12,668 nt of DNA from positions 1-12,668 of the forward strand of contig JADGJA010000676.1 of NCBI GenBank assembly GCA_027596035.1, read 5' to 3'. Of the stretch, positions 1 through 7,032 are shown one piece after another. The number at the start of each line of letters is the position of its first letter. The first letter of the stretch is position 1. The notes beneath the pieces were generated by a model. That model was not told the DNA's origin. It did not search any database and worked only from the letters and a program-made list of their open reading frames with translations. Both the position numbers and the translations under genes were made by a program. Source of the stretch: Thoreauomyces humboldtii (lineage: Eukaryota > Chytridiomycota > Chytridiomycetes > Spizellomycetales > Powellomycetaceae).

Positions 1-439
1 CAGTAACGCATCTGGGACCGAGACGATGCGTAGTACTACTGACCAGTTTCCTTGTTCAATCCGGGGTGGGCGTCGACCGTGCCATTTCCCGTGGAAAAAG
101 AAATGCCTGCCTCCCCGTTTGTATCCGTGACTGTGCGTCGTAACTGAAGCCGGCAGCCCCTTCCGCGCCGTCCCCTGAGGTGAGTCTTGTTTCAGTGAAG
201 ATGGATGAGTTTTTGGGAGATGAGCAACATACAGGATGTGTTGCTGTTGTTGGTCTTTCGCGTTGCAGCGTATGGGTACGTGAGAAGCTAATACAGCTAG
301 CTTGAACCTCTTTGTTTCTTCCTCGGGACGATGCAACGCCGACAAATACACGAAGGCATCCCTCTGCTCCTCGCCATCTGCAGGGAAGACATCGCCATCG
401 CTATACCGTAGCTTACATTCACACGGGAAGTACAGTATC
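1..439 (+). promoter_or_regulatory. Upstream region of the oxidoreductase gene, with a possible 5'UTR intron
   Basis: I see no convincing coding region here. A strong donor-like site, GAG followed by GTGAGT, lies at 180-185. Possible acceptors follow at 267-268 (ttgcag) and 296-297 (tacag). A 5'UTR intron of roughly 90-120 nt is therefore possible. ATGs upstream of 440 open only short frames. No clear TATA box was recognised. The region may also hold the far end of a neighbouring gene beyond the window edge. Confidence 0.3.
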
Positions 440-1658
440 ATGACACCCATCATCAACGTCGGAATCGTCGGCGGGGGTCTCTCGGCTCAGGTCTTCCACG
501 CTCCATTCATCACAGCCAACACGAGGCTCAACCTAAAGTCATTCCTGAGGACCCGCGACGAACCCGTCTTGCACTACGAGGCTATCCCTGTCTCGACCGA
601 CGCCAAAGCCTTCTTCGCATCACAGGACATCGAGCTCGTGATCATCACAAGCCCAACCTCTCTCCACTACGAGCAGTGCAAGCAAGCCCTCGAGGCCGGG
701 AAGCACGTCATCGTCGAGAAGCCCTTCACGGTCCACTCGGCAGAGGCCGTCGAGCTGATCGCGCTCGCAAGGGAGAAGGGGAAGATCCTCGCAGTCTACC
801 AGAACAGACGATGGGACGGTGACTTTCTCACGGTCAAGAAACTCATCGAGGAGGAGGAGGATGGCAACTTGGGAAGGGTGGTCGAGTTCGACTCCCGCTT
901 CGAGAGGTACCGAAACACGGTCCGCGAGGGTTCGTGGAAGGAGAAGGACATACCGGGCTCTGGGATCATCTACGATCTGGGTACGTTCCTGATGAAGATG
1001 TGACGCATCTCGGGAAGCTTACCCTCGCTGTGATGGCTGGGTCACCCCTCACACCACCGAAAAGTCGACTGATTTCGCTCGGACTTGTTTCCTACTAACA
1101 GGAGCTCATCTCATCGACCAAGCACTCACCCTCTTCGGTCCACCAAACTCCATCACCGCTCACGTCCTCAACCTCCGTCAACTCTCCGCCGTCACCGACG
1201 ACGCGTTCACAATCAACCTCCTGTACACCGACCCTCATCCCCGTCTCGTCACCCTGAAATCCACCATGCTGGCCACCCATCCCAGCCCACGTTACACCAT
1301 CCACTTCGTCCGCGGAACCTTCGTCAAATCGGGCGTCGACGTCCAGGAGGAGCAGCTGAGGGCTCGAAAGACCCCAGATTCCCCGGACTACGGCGTGGAA
1401 GCCACAGAGCACAGCGGACGTCTTCACGTCGCTGAGGGCGTCGAAGGACGGCGGTCGGGACCGGTGATCACGGAAAGGGGTGACTACATGGCCTTCTTCG
1501 ACAACGTGGCGGATGCGATACTGGGGAAAGGACCCGACAGTCTCATGGTGAAACCAGAGCAGGCCGCTGATGTCATCAGGGTCATCGAGTTGGCCAAGTT
1601 GAGCTCCAAGGTGGGCAGGGCCGTTCCTTTCGGTTATTTGGACGGCGATACTTTGTAG
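440..1658 (+). CDS. Gfo/Idh/MocA-family NAD(P)-dependent oxidoreductase, two exons
   Basis: Exons are 440-980 and 1102-1658, giving 365 aa, the usual family length. The intron (121 nt) has a GTACGT donor and ends CTAACAG. It splits a Gly codon, and the join restores the family motif DLGAHLIDQALTLFG. Residues 6-22 (VGIVGGGLSAQVFHAPF) are the Rossmann dinucleotide-binding start. Residues 88-96 (KHVIVEKPF) carry the conserved EKP with the likely catalytic Lys94, followed by NRRWDGDFLTVKKLI at 122-136. These motifs and the HAPF context resemble the bacterial YdgJ/YvaA (IolW) branch, whose studied members oxidise inositols or sugars. The substrate here is not determinable. ATG 440 is the first ATG in frame and sits five codons before the Rossmann strand. 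No targeting signal is visible, so the protein is probably cytosolic. It converges on the next gene. Confidence 0.93.
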
Positions 1659-1980
1659 ATGTAGTGTTTCCAGTGCTATGGCGTAAACCCGAGCGAGATC
1701 TTCCAATTTCTACAGTGTTACATATGAGGGCTCTACGATGTAGCAGATCCGTAACGTCTTCAAAGGGTGCCCGTAATCACACGCATGTTCGTTCATGCAC
1801 GGTTTCCGCGCTCTGTTTTTGTTTCAGACCGTCCAGGCACCCGAGGCCCCTGTTATACACACCCACTTCTCAAGGCGAGATTGGCGCAGTCTGATGGAGC
1901 TGAGCTGAGAGAACGACTGATGGCAAATCCCGTACGTCCTCAAAGGTGCCCGCTGCTTGTGCATGCACGGCTTCGCCGCT
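1659..1980. other. Convergent intergenic region with two repeat copies
   Basis: This 322-bp gap separates the stop codons of the oxidoreductase (+) and the next gene (-), so it holds both 3'UTRs. It contains no supported gene. Its main content is the pair of diverged direct repeats listed separately. Short frames here look incidental. Confidence 0.6.
1741..1815 (+). repeat. Diverged direct repeat, copy 1
   Basis: The copy runs from tagcagatcc, through a core near acgtcttcaaagggtgcccg, to catgcacggtttccgcgctct. It aligns with copy 2 at 1921-1982, with a few mismatches and about 10 nt of internal gaps. It lies in the 3'UTR of the oxidoreductase gene. No coding potential or terminal inverted repeat was noticed. 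Confidence 0.65.
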
Positions 1981-1982
1981 CT
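1921..1982 (+). repeat. Diverged direct repeat, copy 2
   Basis: The copy runs from tggcaaatcc, through acgtcctcaaaggtgcccg, to catgcacggcttcgccgctct. It matches copy 1 at 1741-1815 with a shorter middle. Its right end reaches the stop codon of the minus-strand gene at 1981-1983, so it supplies that gene's proximal 3'UTR. Confidence 0.65.
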
Positions 1983-2745
1983 AGTTGCTCGATCCAAAAT
2001 AGTCTTCGCCACCTCCAGGAGCCGATCCGCTCGGTGTTTGGGCCATCATGCGTTTGGTGCGAGCAGTGCCGGGTGTGTTGGGGCCGAGCTGGGAAGCTAT
2101 ATTTTGCAGACTTGTAGTATCAGCTTTAAAGAAACGTGGGAAGAACCCGATCGGTCTAAATGTACCTGATGGATTCCTGATCTTGAGGAACACAGGAGGT
2201 CCTCGCCTGGTATCTCCATCATCTTGTCCCTTTCCTCGTCGATCCTCCTTCATCTTCTCCACATGCTCCCTCACACGTCTACGCTTCCGCTTGCGATCAG
2301 CTTCAGGATTCGTCGAGGTGCCCTCAAGCAGACGCTCCTGAGCCTCAATGATCTTCAGCTGTCTCAGGTACGCATTTGCAATCTTCATGTCTGTGATAAC
2401 CTCTGCTCGCTCCTCTTCCTGTCCCGCCGAGTTGCGGAACAGTCTTCGGATAGTAAGTCAGCCCGTCCGACCCTGGACGCCGTAGCTCGTGCCCGAATCC
2501 GCGATGGACATCGTCTCGTCACCCGCACCATCCGCATCAGATAACTGCTCGCGTTCCGATCCTCGCTCCCGTTTGAAGCCCATGGGGGACTCTGCCCGTC
2601 CGTTCGGTGCGCCGGTATCGTACCCGTAGTCCATCCGTCTTTGGTTTTCCTCGTCGAGCTCCATCTGATGCTGGTGGGAACTGAGAGCTTCCATGTCCAT
2701 CGTCGAGTCATCCTCCTCTCCAAAAGGCCTCTCAGTAGAACTCAA
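1981..2745 (-). CDS. Hypothetical charged protein, probably nuclear, two exons
   Basis: I do not recognise this protein. Exon 1 starts at ATG 2745 and encodes an acidic N-terminus (GEEDDSTMDMEAL) followed by Gln- and Glu-rich sequence. Exon 2 ends at stop 1981-1983. It encodes a Glu-rich helix running into EVITDMKIANAYLRQLKIIE, which may form a coiled coil. After this comes a basic patch (RKRKRRRVR) that could be a nuclear-localisation signal, and a Pro/Phe segment (PIGFFPRFF). The join is not settled. A phase-0 pair with donor at 2478 and acceptor at 2419 gives a 60-nt intron and 234 aa. A phase-2 pair with donor at 2545 and acceptor at 2444 gives 220 aa. Neither donor (GTCCAG, GTTATC) is strong. 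The gene lies 255 bp downstream of the next minus-strand gene and converges on the oxidoreductase. Confidence 0.6.
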
Positions 2746-3000
2746 GCAAGTCAGTTATGTTGACAGAGAATTTCTCTGGGGCGCGATTTTGCGAAACGAG
2801 TCGAAAGCACACCCGTTTGGAGAACGGCAGACGGTGTGGAGAGTCCGATGGTGTATGATTCTGAGGCAGAGGCAAGAGCGGCCAAGGTCCATGCAGAAGA
2901 AAATGAAAGATGGTATAGCTTATGAATGGATGGGGAAATACGACAAACACAAAATGTATCACACCGCCCCCGTCAGTCCCTCTCTCTCCCCCGGACGTCC

Positions 3001-4917
3001 TCAACAAAGAGAACAAGACTCGCACTCGTCGCTCTTCAGACTCTGCTGGGACGCCACGTTGCTCACGACCCTCTTCTGGACCGTGAACTGTCTCCCGCTT
3101 CGGCTGGTCACGGTGCTGGTCGTGAGTTCCTCGTGGGTGAGGGACGGGGATCGTGATCTCGTCCGCGGGTGGACGTGTCCGGATGTCTCAACCGCGGTCG
3201 TCGTCGGGGGCGACGCGTCGGCGGGATCCTCGTCGTCCTCGTAGTGCTCGGGCGTGGTGCACGTCGTCCCACCGCCCCGCCCTCCTTCGCTCGAGACGGG
3301 GGAGTGGGACGGTGGCGTGGGGATGGAGAAGAGTGCCAGGAGGGGCAGGACGCGGAGGGTGTCCTTTGGAGCGTCGGGGAGGGAGGGTGTGGAGGAGGTG
3401 AACCTGCTGATGCTGGTCGTGGTGGCGATGGTTTCTTCAAAGGTGGAGAAGGACATGCGACTCGTCCCGTCCTCTTCGTCGTCGTCGTCGTGCTCGTCGT
3501 CTCCGTCGCCTCCTCCTCGCGTGGTTCCCGTGGTGGTGGTGATGAAGCTGCTTGCGACGGTGGAGACGCCACCGTGTCCGTCCGAGTCGGCTGCAGGAGC
3601 CACCATGCCCTGGTCGGGACCCGGTCCATCGGCGACACTCCCGGTCGCGTCGGTCTCCTTGACGAAGGTGAAGGTCCGCTTCGGTTTCCGGAGGCCACGG
3701 ATGCTGATGTTGTGTCTGACGGTGAAGCGTCCCTGCCGCTTCTCCGTGAACCCGTTCCTGGCGTCCGTCGCGTCCTGCTCCGTGGCCCTTCGTCCGTTGC
3801 TCCCGTTTCGCTCGGGATCCACGCCGGTTCCGCCGTTGCCGGACCCGATCGAGGACTCGCTCCCGCCGACGCTCCTCCAGAAGTCGAGCGCGACCCCGCT
3901 CAACCGTCTCAGCGACGAGTGCTTCCGCTGCGTCGACTGTCTTCTGACGGCCGCCGCAAAATGGGGACCGCCAGTGGGTGCTCCTCCTCCTCCTCCTCCT
4001 CCGGATAGCGACAGGGATGCGTCCATGGGATTTCGGTCGAGGGTGTTCGCGGCGCTCGAAGCAGCCGACGATGGGTCCATCAGCAGGTAAGAGGAGGTCC
4101 TCTTCCCACCCGTGATGCCGCTCCCTCCTCTCGAATCACGTTGCGAATCCCGCTTCGAAGAGTCCCGCTTGCTTCGTCGCTTGGCGGTCGACGCCGGGCT
4201 CCAGGTGCCGGACCCTCTGCCTCCGGACGTTCCGAGGCTCAATGCGTTGACGCTTCCCCGCGCCGACGGAGGTCGAAAAACCGACGACGCGACGGTCGAG
4301 GATGTCGGCGTCCTCGGATTCGCAGCGCTCCCTCCTGGACTGCCAGCCGAGGATCTCGGGGAGGATGACGATGACGGGCGCCGTGTCGTCAAGGACGATC
4401 GCAGCATGCGGGCGACTCGTTTGATGAACGTGACCGCCGGGAAAGAGTTCTTTCTTCCCGGTCGATGAGAGGATCCCGACGCACGATCACGCAGGTCGCC
4501 CTCTCGGCGTCCCTCCGGTATCCGCTCCAGCGAGACCTGACGTCCCTCGGGTATCTGCCCGAGCTGCTCTTGCCCGTCCGCCGGCGATGGCGGGTCCGGT
4601 CGCGACACGGCGGGTATCAGTTCCATGGTCGTCGCCGATCGGACAAAGAGGGACGCCAGGGCATGGCGCGTAGGTGTCAGACGGGAGGATATGCGGGATG
4701 GAAAAGAGGCCTGACGCCTGGGTGCGGGAGGTTGGTTGATGTGGACGAACGGTATGGAATCCGATCGTAACGGTGGGGATGATGATGGTGATGCTGATGC
4801 TGATGCTGGTGGTGGTGGTGGTGGTATCGTGACCTTCGGCGACGCTGTGCTTGTCGGATCGCCGTGCTGGTGCGGTGGAGATTCGACTGCCACGGAGGTG
4901 GGTACCGGCTGCAGCAT
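3001..4917 (-). CDS. Large disordered Ser/Pro/Gly-rich protein with C-terminal CaaX-like box
   Basis: This is a single uninterrupted 638-aa frame. ATG 4917 is the first Met after an in-frame TAG 12 codons upstream. No folded domain is recognised. Composition is strongly biased: a Pro run at 32-37, many basic-Ser sites (for example KRRSKRDSSKRDS at 246-258 and RRLS at 337-340), Gly8 near 306-313, and an acidic block (DDEHDDDDEED) near 473-483. A short internal repeat, IPEGR, occurs at 122-126 and 133-137. The last four residues, CSLC (635-638), fit a CaaX prenylation box with X = Cys, which in known systems favours farnesylation. Cys632 just before it could be palmitoylated. By inference this is a lipid-anchored, phospho-regulated scaffold or signalling protein. 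Shorter frames on the opposite strand show only simple-repeat translations. Confidence 0.75.
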   Translation of the reverse strand: MLQPVPTSVAVESPPHQHGDPTSTASPKVTIPPPPPPASASASPSSSPPLRSDSIPFVHINQPPAPRRQASFPSRISSRLTPTRHALASLFVRSATTMELIPAVSRPDPPSPADGQEQLGQIPEGRQVSLERIPEGRREGDLRDRASGSSHRPGRKNSFPAVTFIKRVARMLRSSLTTRRPSSSSSPRSSAGSPGGSAANPRTPTSSTVASSVFRPPSARGSVNALSLGTSGGRGSGTWSPASTAKRRSKRDSSKRDSQRDSRGGSGITGGKRTSSYLLMDPSSAASSAANTLDRNPMDASLSLSGGGGGGGAPTGGPHFAAAVRRQSTQRKHSSLRRLSGVALDFWRSVGGSESSIGSGNGGTGVDPERNGSNGRRATEQDATDARNGFTEKRQGRFTVRHNISIRGLRKPKRTFTFVKETDATGSVADGPGPDQGMVAPAADSDGHGGVSTVASSFITTTTGTTRGGGDGDDEHDDDDEEDGTSRMSFSTFEETIATTTSISRFTSSTPSLPDAPKDTLRVLPLLALFSIPTPPSHSPVSSEGGRGGGTTCTTPEHYEDDEDPADASPPTTTAVETSGHVHPRTRSRSPSLTHEELTTSTVTSRSGRQFTVQKRVVSNVASQQSLKSDECESCSLC

Positions 4918-5569
4918 CCCTCGTCCAGTGACCTTTTTTTGCCCTTCCGCCTACTTCCCACCCGTCTTGCTACGGAGGACTGAGCGATGATACTATCCTG
5001 TATGTCTCAAAGCGATGAGGGTGTGAGGTGCGTGTGATGGGGGGTTGCGAGATCTTGGGGGGAGTGGAAAGGAAGCTCCAGAGATCAGGGGGAGCGACGA
5101 GGAGAAGAGGGAATGGTTGGGGAATGGGGATGAGGACGAGGTCAGTTGCAGTGGCAGTGAGGTAGCGTTGGCATATGAGGACGGGGGGGTTGGCTGCGAG
5201 TAATGCCGGCAGGGATGTCGGTGGGGTGCGTGTGCTGGTGGCGGACCTGTGTGCACGAATCGCGCAGCAAACAAGAAAAAAGACAACAACCAACCTGTCG
5301 AGGCACGCAGGTTGGCAAGAAGACCTTGAGGCTTTGAGGGATCCCAAAGGCAAGGCGCAGAGAGTGAGGGCGTCGCTCGTTTTCACAACTTCCCTCCATC
5401 TCCCAAGCAGAGAGAGAGAGAGAGAGAGAGAGAGACGGCGAACAAGGGATGGTGCTCAAGGTTCTGTACATTTTTTATATTTCTAATACCAAGCGAGCTT
5501 TTCTATGTATTGTGTGTCGTGATGGATCGCAGGTCCAGCCCGCTGTCCAATTTTGCAGGTTCATCTTCT
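4918..5569 (-). promoter_or_regulatory. Pyrimidine-rich leader/promoter of the disordered-protein gene
   Basis: In the sense of the downstream minus-strand gene, about 5000-5440 is dominated by C and T, as in CT-rich fungal core promoters and leaders. It includes the (AG)13 microsatellite on the + strand. Short frames on the minus strand here encode Ser/Leu/Pro repeats and have no recognisable domain, so I treat the region as noncoding. Its left end gives the 5'UTR. Its right end holds the 3'UTR of the secreted-protein gene. Confidence 0.5.
5409..5435 (+). repeat. (AG)13 microsatellite
   Basis: This is a perfect AG dinucleotide run of 27 nt. It reads as CT in the direction of the downstream minus-strand gene and lies about 490 bp upstream of that gene's ATG, in a pyrimidine-rich tract. 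Confidence 0.97.
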
Positions 5570-5988
5570 TTAGCAGATGGCAAAGAAGAGCTTGGCTGCC
5601 TGCCACGCCGTGCACTGGCTCTGTAGGGAGAAGGAGGAGATGATGGACAGGAAGGTCGTGTTCAGCACACGGAGGAGACCTGTCTAGAGGACTACCAGGC
5701 TCTCGCCCTACTCACGTTGCATTTGTCGGCGCTGCAGTAGACGTACGAGTTCTCCTCCTGCTCGTGCGGATACGAGGCTCCCTTGGCGATCGGGGCCAGG
5801 CAGTCGCAGTAGCACCTCTTGCAGCAGCTCCAGCAGCCGCTGCGCTTGGTCACGGAGGACACGATCGACGAGGCGGATCCCTCGGCGGCGGCCGGGACGC
5901 TGGCCGCCTGAGCCAAGCAGAACATGGCCAGGAAGACGGCCATGAAGAGCAGGACGCGCTTGTTGATGCTAATGTTGGTACGGGCCAT
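5570..5988 (-). CDS. Small secreted cysteine-rich pre-pro-protein, two exons
   Basis: Exons on the minus strand are 5988-5716 and 5620-5570, with a 95-nt phase-0 intron (GTGAGT donor, CTGAAC branch site, CTACAG acceptor). The product has 107 aa. Residues 1-28 form a signal peptide (basic start, hydrophobic VLLFMAVFLAMFCL core, likely cleavage after AQA). Residues 29-49 look like a propeptide ending in Lys48-Arg49, a Kex2-type site. The mature part would be about 58 aa with ten cysteines at 52, 55, 56, 59, 61, 63, 85, 90, 94 and 107. The first six form CxxCCxxCxCxC. Exon 2 supplies the last two cysteines. No family is recognised. Size, export signal and cysteine density fit fungal secreted effectors, defensive peptides or wall proteins, but activity cannot be inferred. 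A second Lys-Arg at 57-58 sits inside the cluster. A TATA box lies about 104 bp upstream of the ATG. Confidence 0.8.
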
Positions 5989-6038
5989 TTGTTCTTGTAG
6001 AGTGTTTGAGATGGGAAAGTTCGGTTAGGGAACTGAAG

Positions 6039-6061
6039 GATGATGATGATGATGATGATGA
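6039..6061 (+). repeat. (GAT)7 trinucleotide repeat in 5'UTR
   Basis: This is a near-perfect GAT run, which reads ATC in the sense of the secreted-protein gene. It lies between that gene's TATA box and its ATG, so it is probably transcribed in the leader. Confidence 0.9.
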
Positions 6062-6091
6062 AAAGGTGGGTAGACGTCAAAGGCCCTTGAG

Positions 6092-6099
6092 CTTTTATA
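6092..6099 (-). promoter_or_regulatory. TATA box of the secreted-protein gene
   Basis: On the minus strand the sequence reads TATAAAAG, a full TATA consensus, 104 bp upstream of the ATG at 5988. Transcription would be expected to start about 30 bp downstream, near the (GAT)n run. A strong TATA box fits an inducible or highly expressed gene. Confidence 0.6.
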
Positions 6100-6190
6100 C
6101 AGAACACCTACGATGGTGTCGTAGAGACCCCCCTGCGTCTGACAGAGTGGGATCATCCTCGGACGTTCGTGCTCAGTTCAGAGTCGGTGC

Positions 6191-6222
6191 TCATTATCAT
6201 CATCACCATCATCCTGATCATC
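6191..6222 (+). repeat. Imperfect CAT/ATC repeat
   Basis: This is a run of cat, atc and cac triplets, imperfect in the middle. It is roughly complementary to the (GAT)7 run at 6039-6061, with the TATA box between them. Confidence 0.6.
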
Positions 6223-6643
6223 GCTGTACCGTACGGTGGATAGCCGGGGAACCGCGGGGGCCGGTTCATTTGGACAGCAGCTCGTTTCAGCCCTGACAGA
6301 TGTGGGTTCTTCGCGTGAGAGGCTCCCGCATCAAGGTAAATGTCACGCAGGACACCCTTTAGCGAGACACGGGTCGCAAAGCATGGGCGTAACAGGGTCC
6401 GAGAGGGAGCCTGAGCCTGAACGGCAGGGTACTCGGTCGAATCGGTTCCCCCGCAAAAGGCGGATTGTGACTCTGAAGCTGAAAACCCACAAGGGCACTT
6501 TGCCCCGAAGGGGAATCACAAGGAGACGGCCCAGCTAACCAACCGATCAGCGAATCCCAAGCGACGCAACCAAGCAGGAACTGATCTCCTCAGACGTGTG
6601 AAAGACAAGAACGTGCGAACCAAAAGAGCCAAAAAAGAAATCG

Positions 6644-6650
6644 AAAAAAA
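6644..6650 (-). terminator. RNA polymerase III terminator (T7)
   Basis: Seven consecutive T residues on the minus strand start 6 nt after the tRNA discriminator base. This is the standard Pol III stop signal. Confidence 0.85.
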
Positions 6651-6655
6651 GCACG

Positions 6656-6729
6656 TGCCCTGACCCAGAGTTGAACTGGGGACCTTCCGCTTACTAGGCG
6701 GACGCTCTGACCAACTGAGCTAACAGGGC
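6656..6729 (-). tRNA. tRNA-Thr (anticodon AGT)
   Basis: This is a 74-nt cloverleaf including discriminator A73, with no intron and no encoded CCA. The acceptor stem GCCCTGT pairs with TCAGGGC except for a T7-T66 mismatch. The D arm is GCTC/GAGC with AGTTGGTCA in the loop. The anticodon stem is TCCGC/GCGGA with loop CTAGTAA, so the anticodon is AGT. In eukaryotes A34 is normally edited to inosine to read Thr codons ACU, ACC and ACA. The T arm is CCCAG-TTCAACT-CTGGG. The internal A box is clear (TAGCTCAGTTGG); the B box is somewhat degenerate. It points away from the Rif1 gene. Confidence 0.95.
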
Positions 6730-7032
6730 GCGAATTTCACAGAGCAAACCAATGTTTTTGTCCAATGTTGCCGTCTGAATCCGGGGCATTTCCGAGTTGT
6801 GTCCCCTGTCCGAGCCGCCCGGACGAGCGTGGACCCAATGTCCGAACGGAGAGAAACGCTCGTCGTCGTTCGTCCGTTCTTTCTTTTTGCTGGCACTGGA
6901 CTCCCTTGCTGCTGCCTCCCCAATAGGCATTAGGCCCAGTCCAGTTGGTGGAAACTCCCACACGCTTTGCAGGGAAACAGCCTGCTGCTGCTGCTGACTC
7001 CAGTCAATTCAATACGGTTCGCTCTCAGCCCG
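6730..7032 (+). promoter_or_regulatory. Promoter and 5'UTR of the Rif1 gene
   Basis: This 303-bp gap lies between the divergent tRNA and the Rif1 ATG. It has a (CTG)n run near 6980-6995 just before the start. No TATA box is recognised, and no ATG in the Rif1 frame precedes 7033. Confidence 0.5.

Larger units (their letters stand above)
5989..6655. other. Intergenic region between the secreted-protein gene and the tRNA
   Basis: The left third is the promoter and 5'UTR of the secreted-protein gene, with a TATA box and a (GAT)n run. From about 6230 to 6640 I see no gene. One plus-strand frame at 6236-6538 lacks a proper ATG, a domain or splice context. The right end carries the tRNA terminator. 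Confidence 0.5.

Noticed and set aside
1095..1706. 203-aa open frame on the minus strand across the oxidoreductase
   Set aside because: It is antisense to exon 2, whose product has clear family motifs. The frame has no domain and is probably a by-product of codon bias.
3169..4090. Two ~280-aa plus-strand frames antisense to the disordered protein
   Set aside because: They translate simple-sequence DNA into Arg/Gly/Ser/Val runs. The minus-strand frame is more than twice as long, with an in-frame stop just before its ATG.
4970..5471. Several 98-138-aa minus-strand frames upstream of the disordered protein
   Set aside because: They consist of Ser/Leu/Pro/Thr from CT-rich DNA, overlap one another and show no domain. 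The region looks like a leader or promoter.
6030..6300. Possible C/D-box snoRNA suggested by TGATGA motifs
   Set aside because: The TGATGA matches come from the (GAT)n repeat. No box D at a suitable distance with a terminal stem was found.
6236..6538. 100-aa plus-strand frame between the secreted-protein gene and the tRNA
   Set aside because: It has no genuine ATG at its start, no recognisable domain and basic low-complexity composition.
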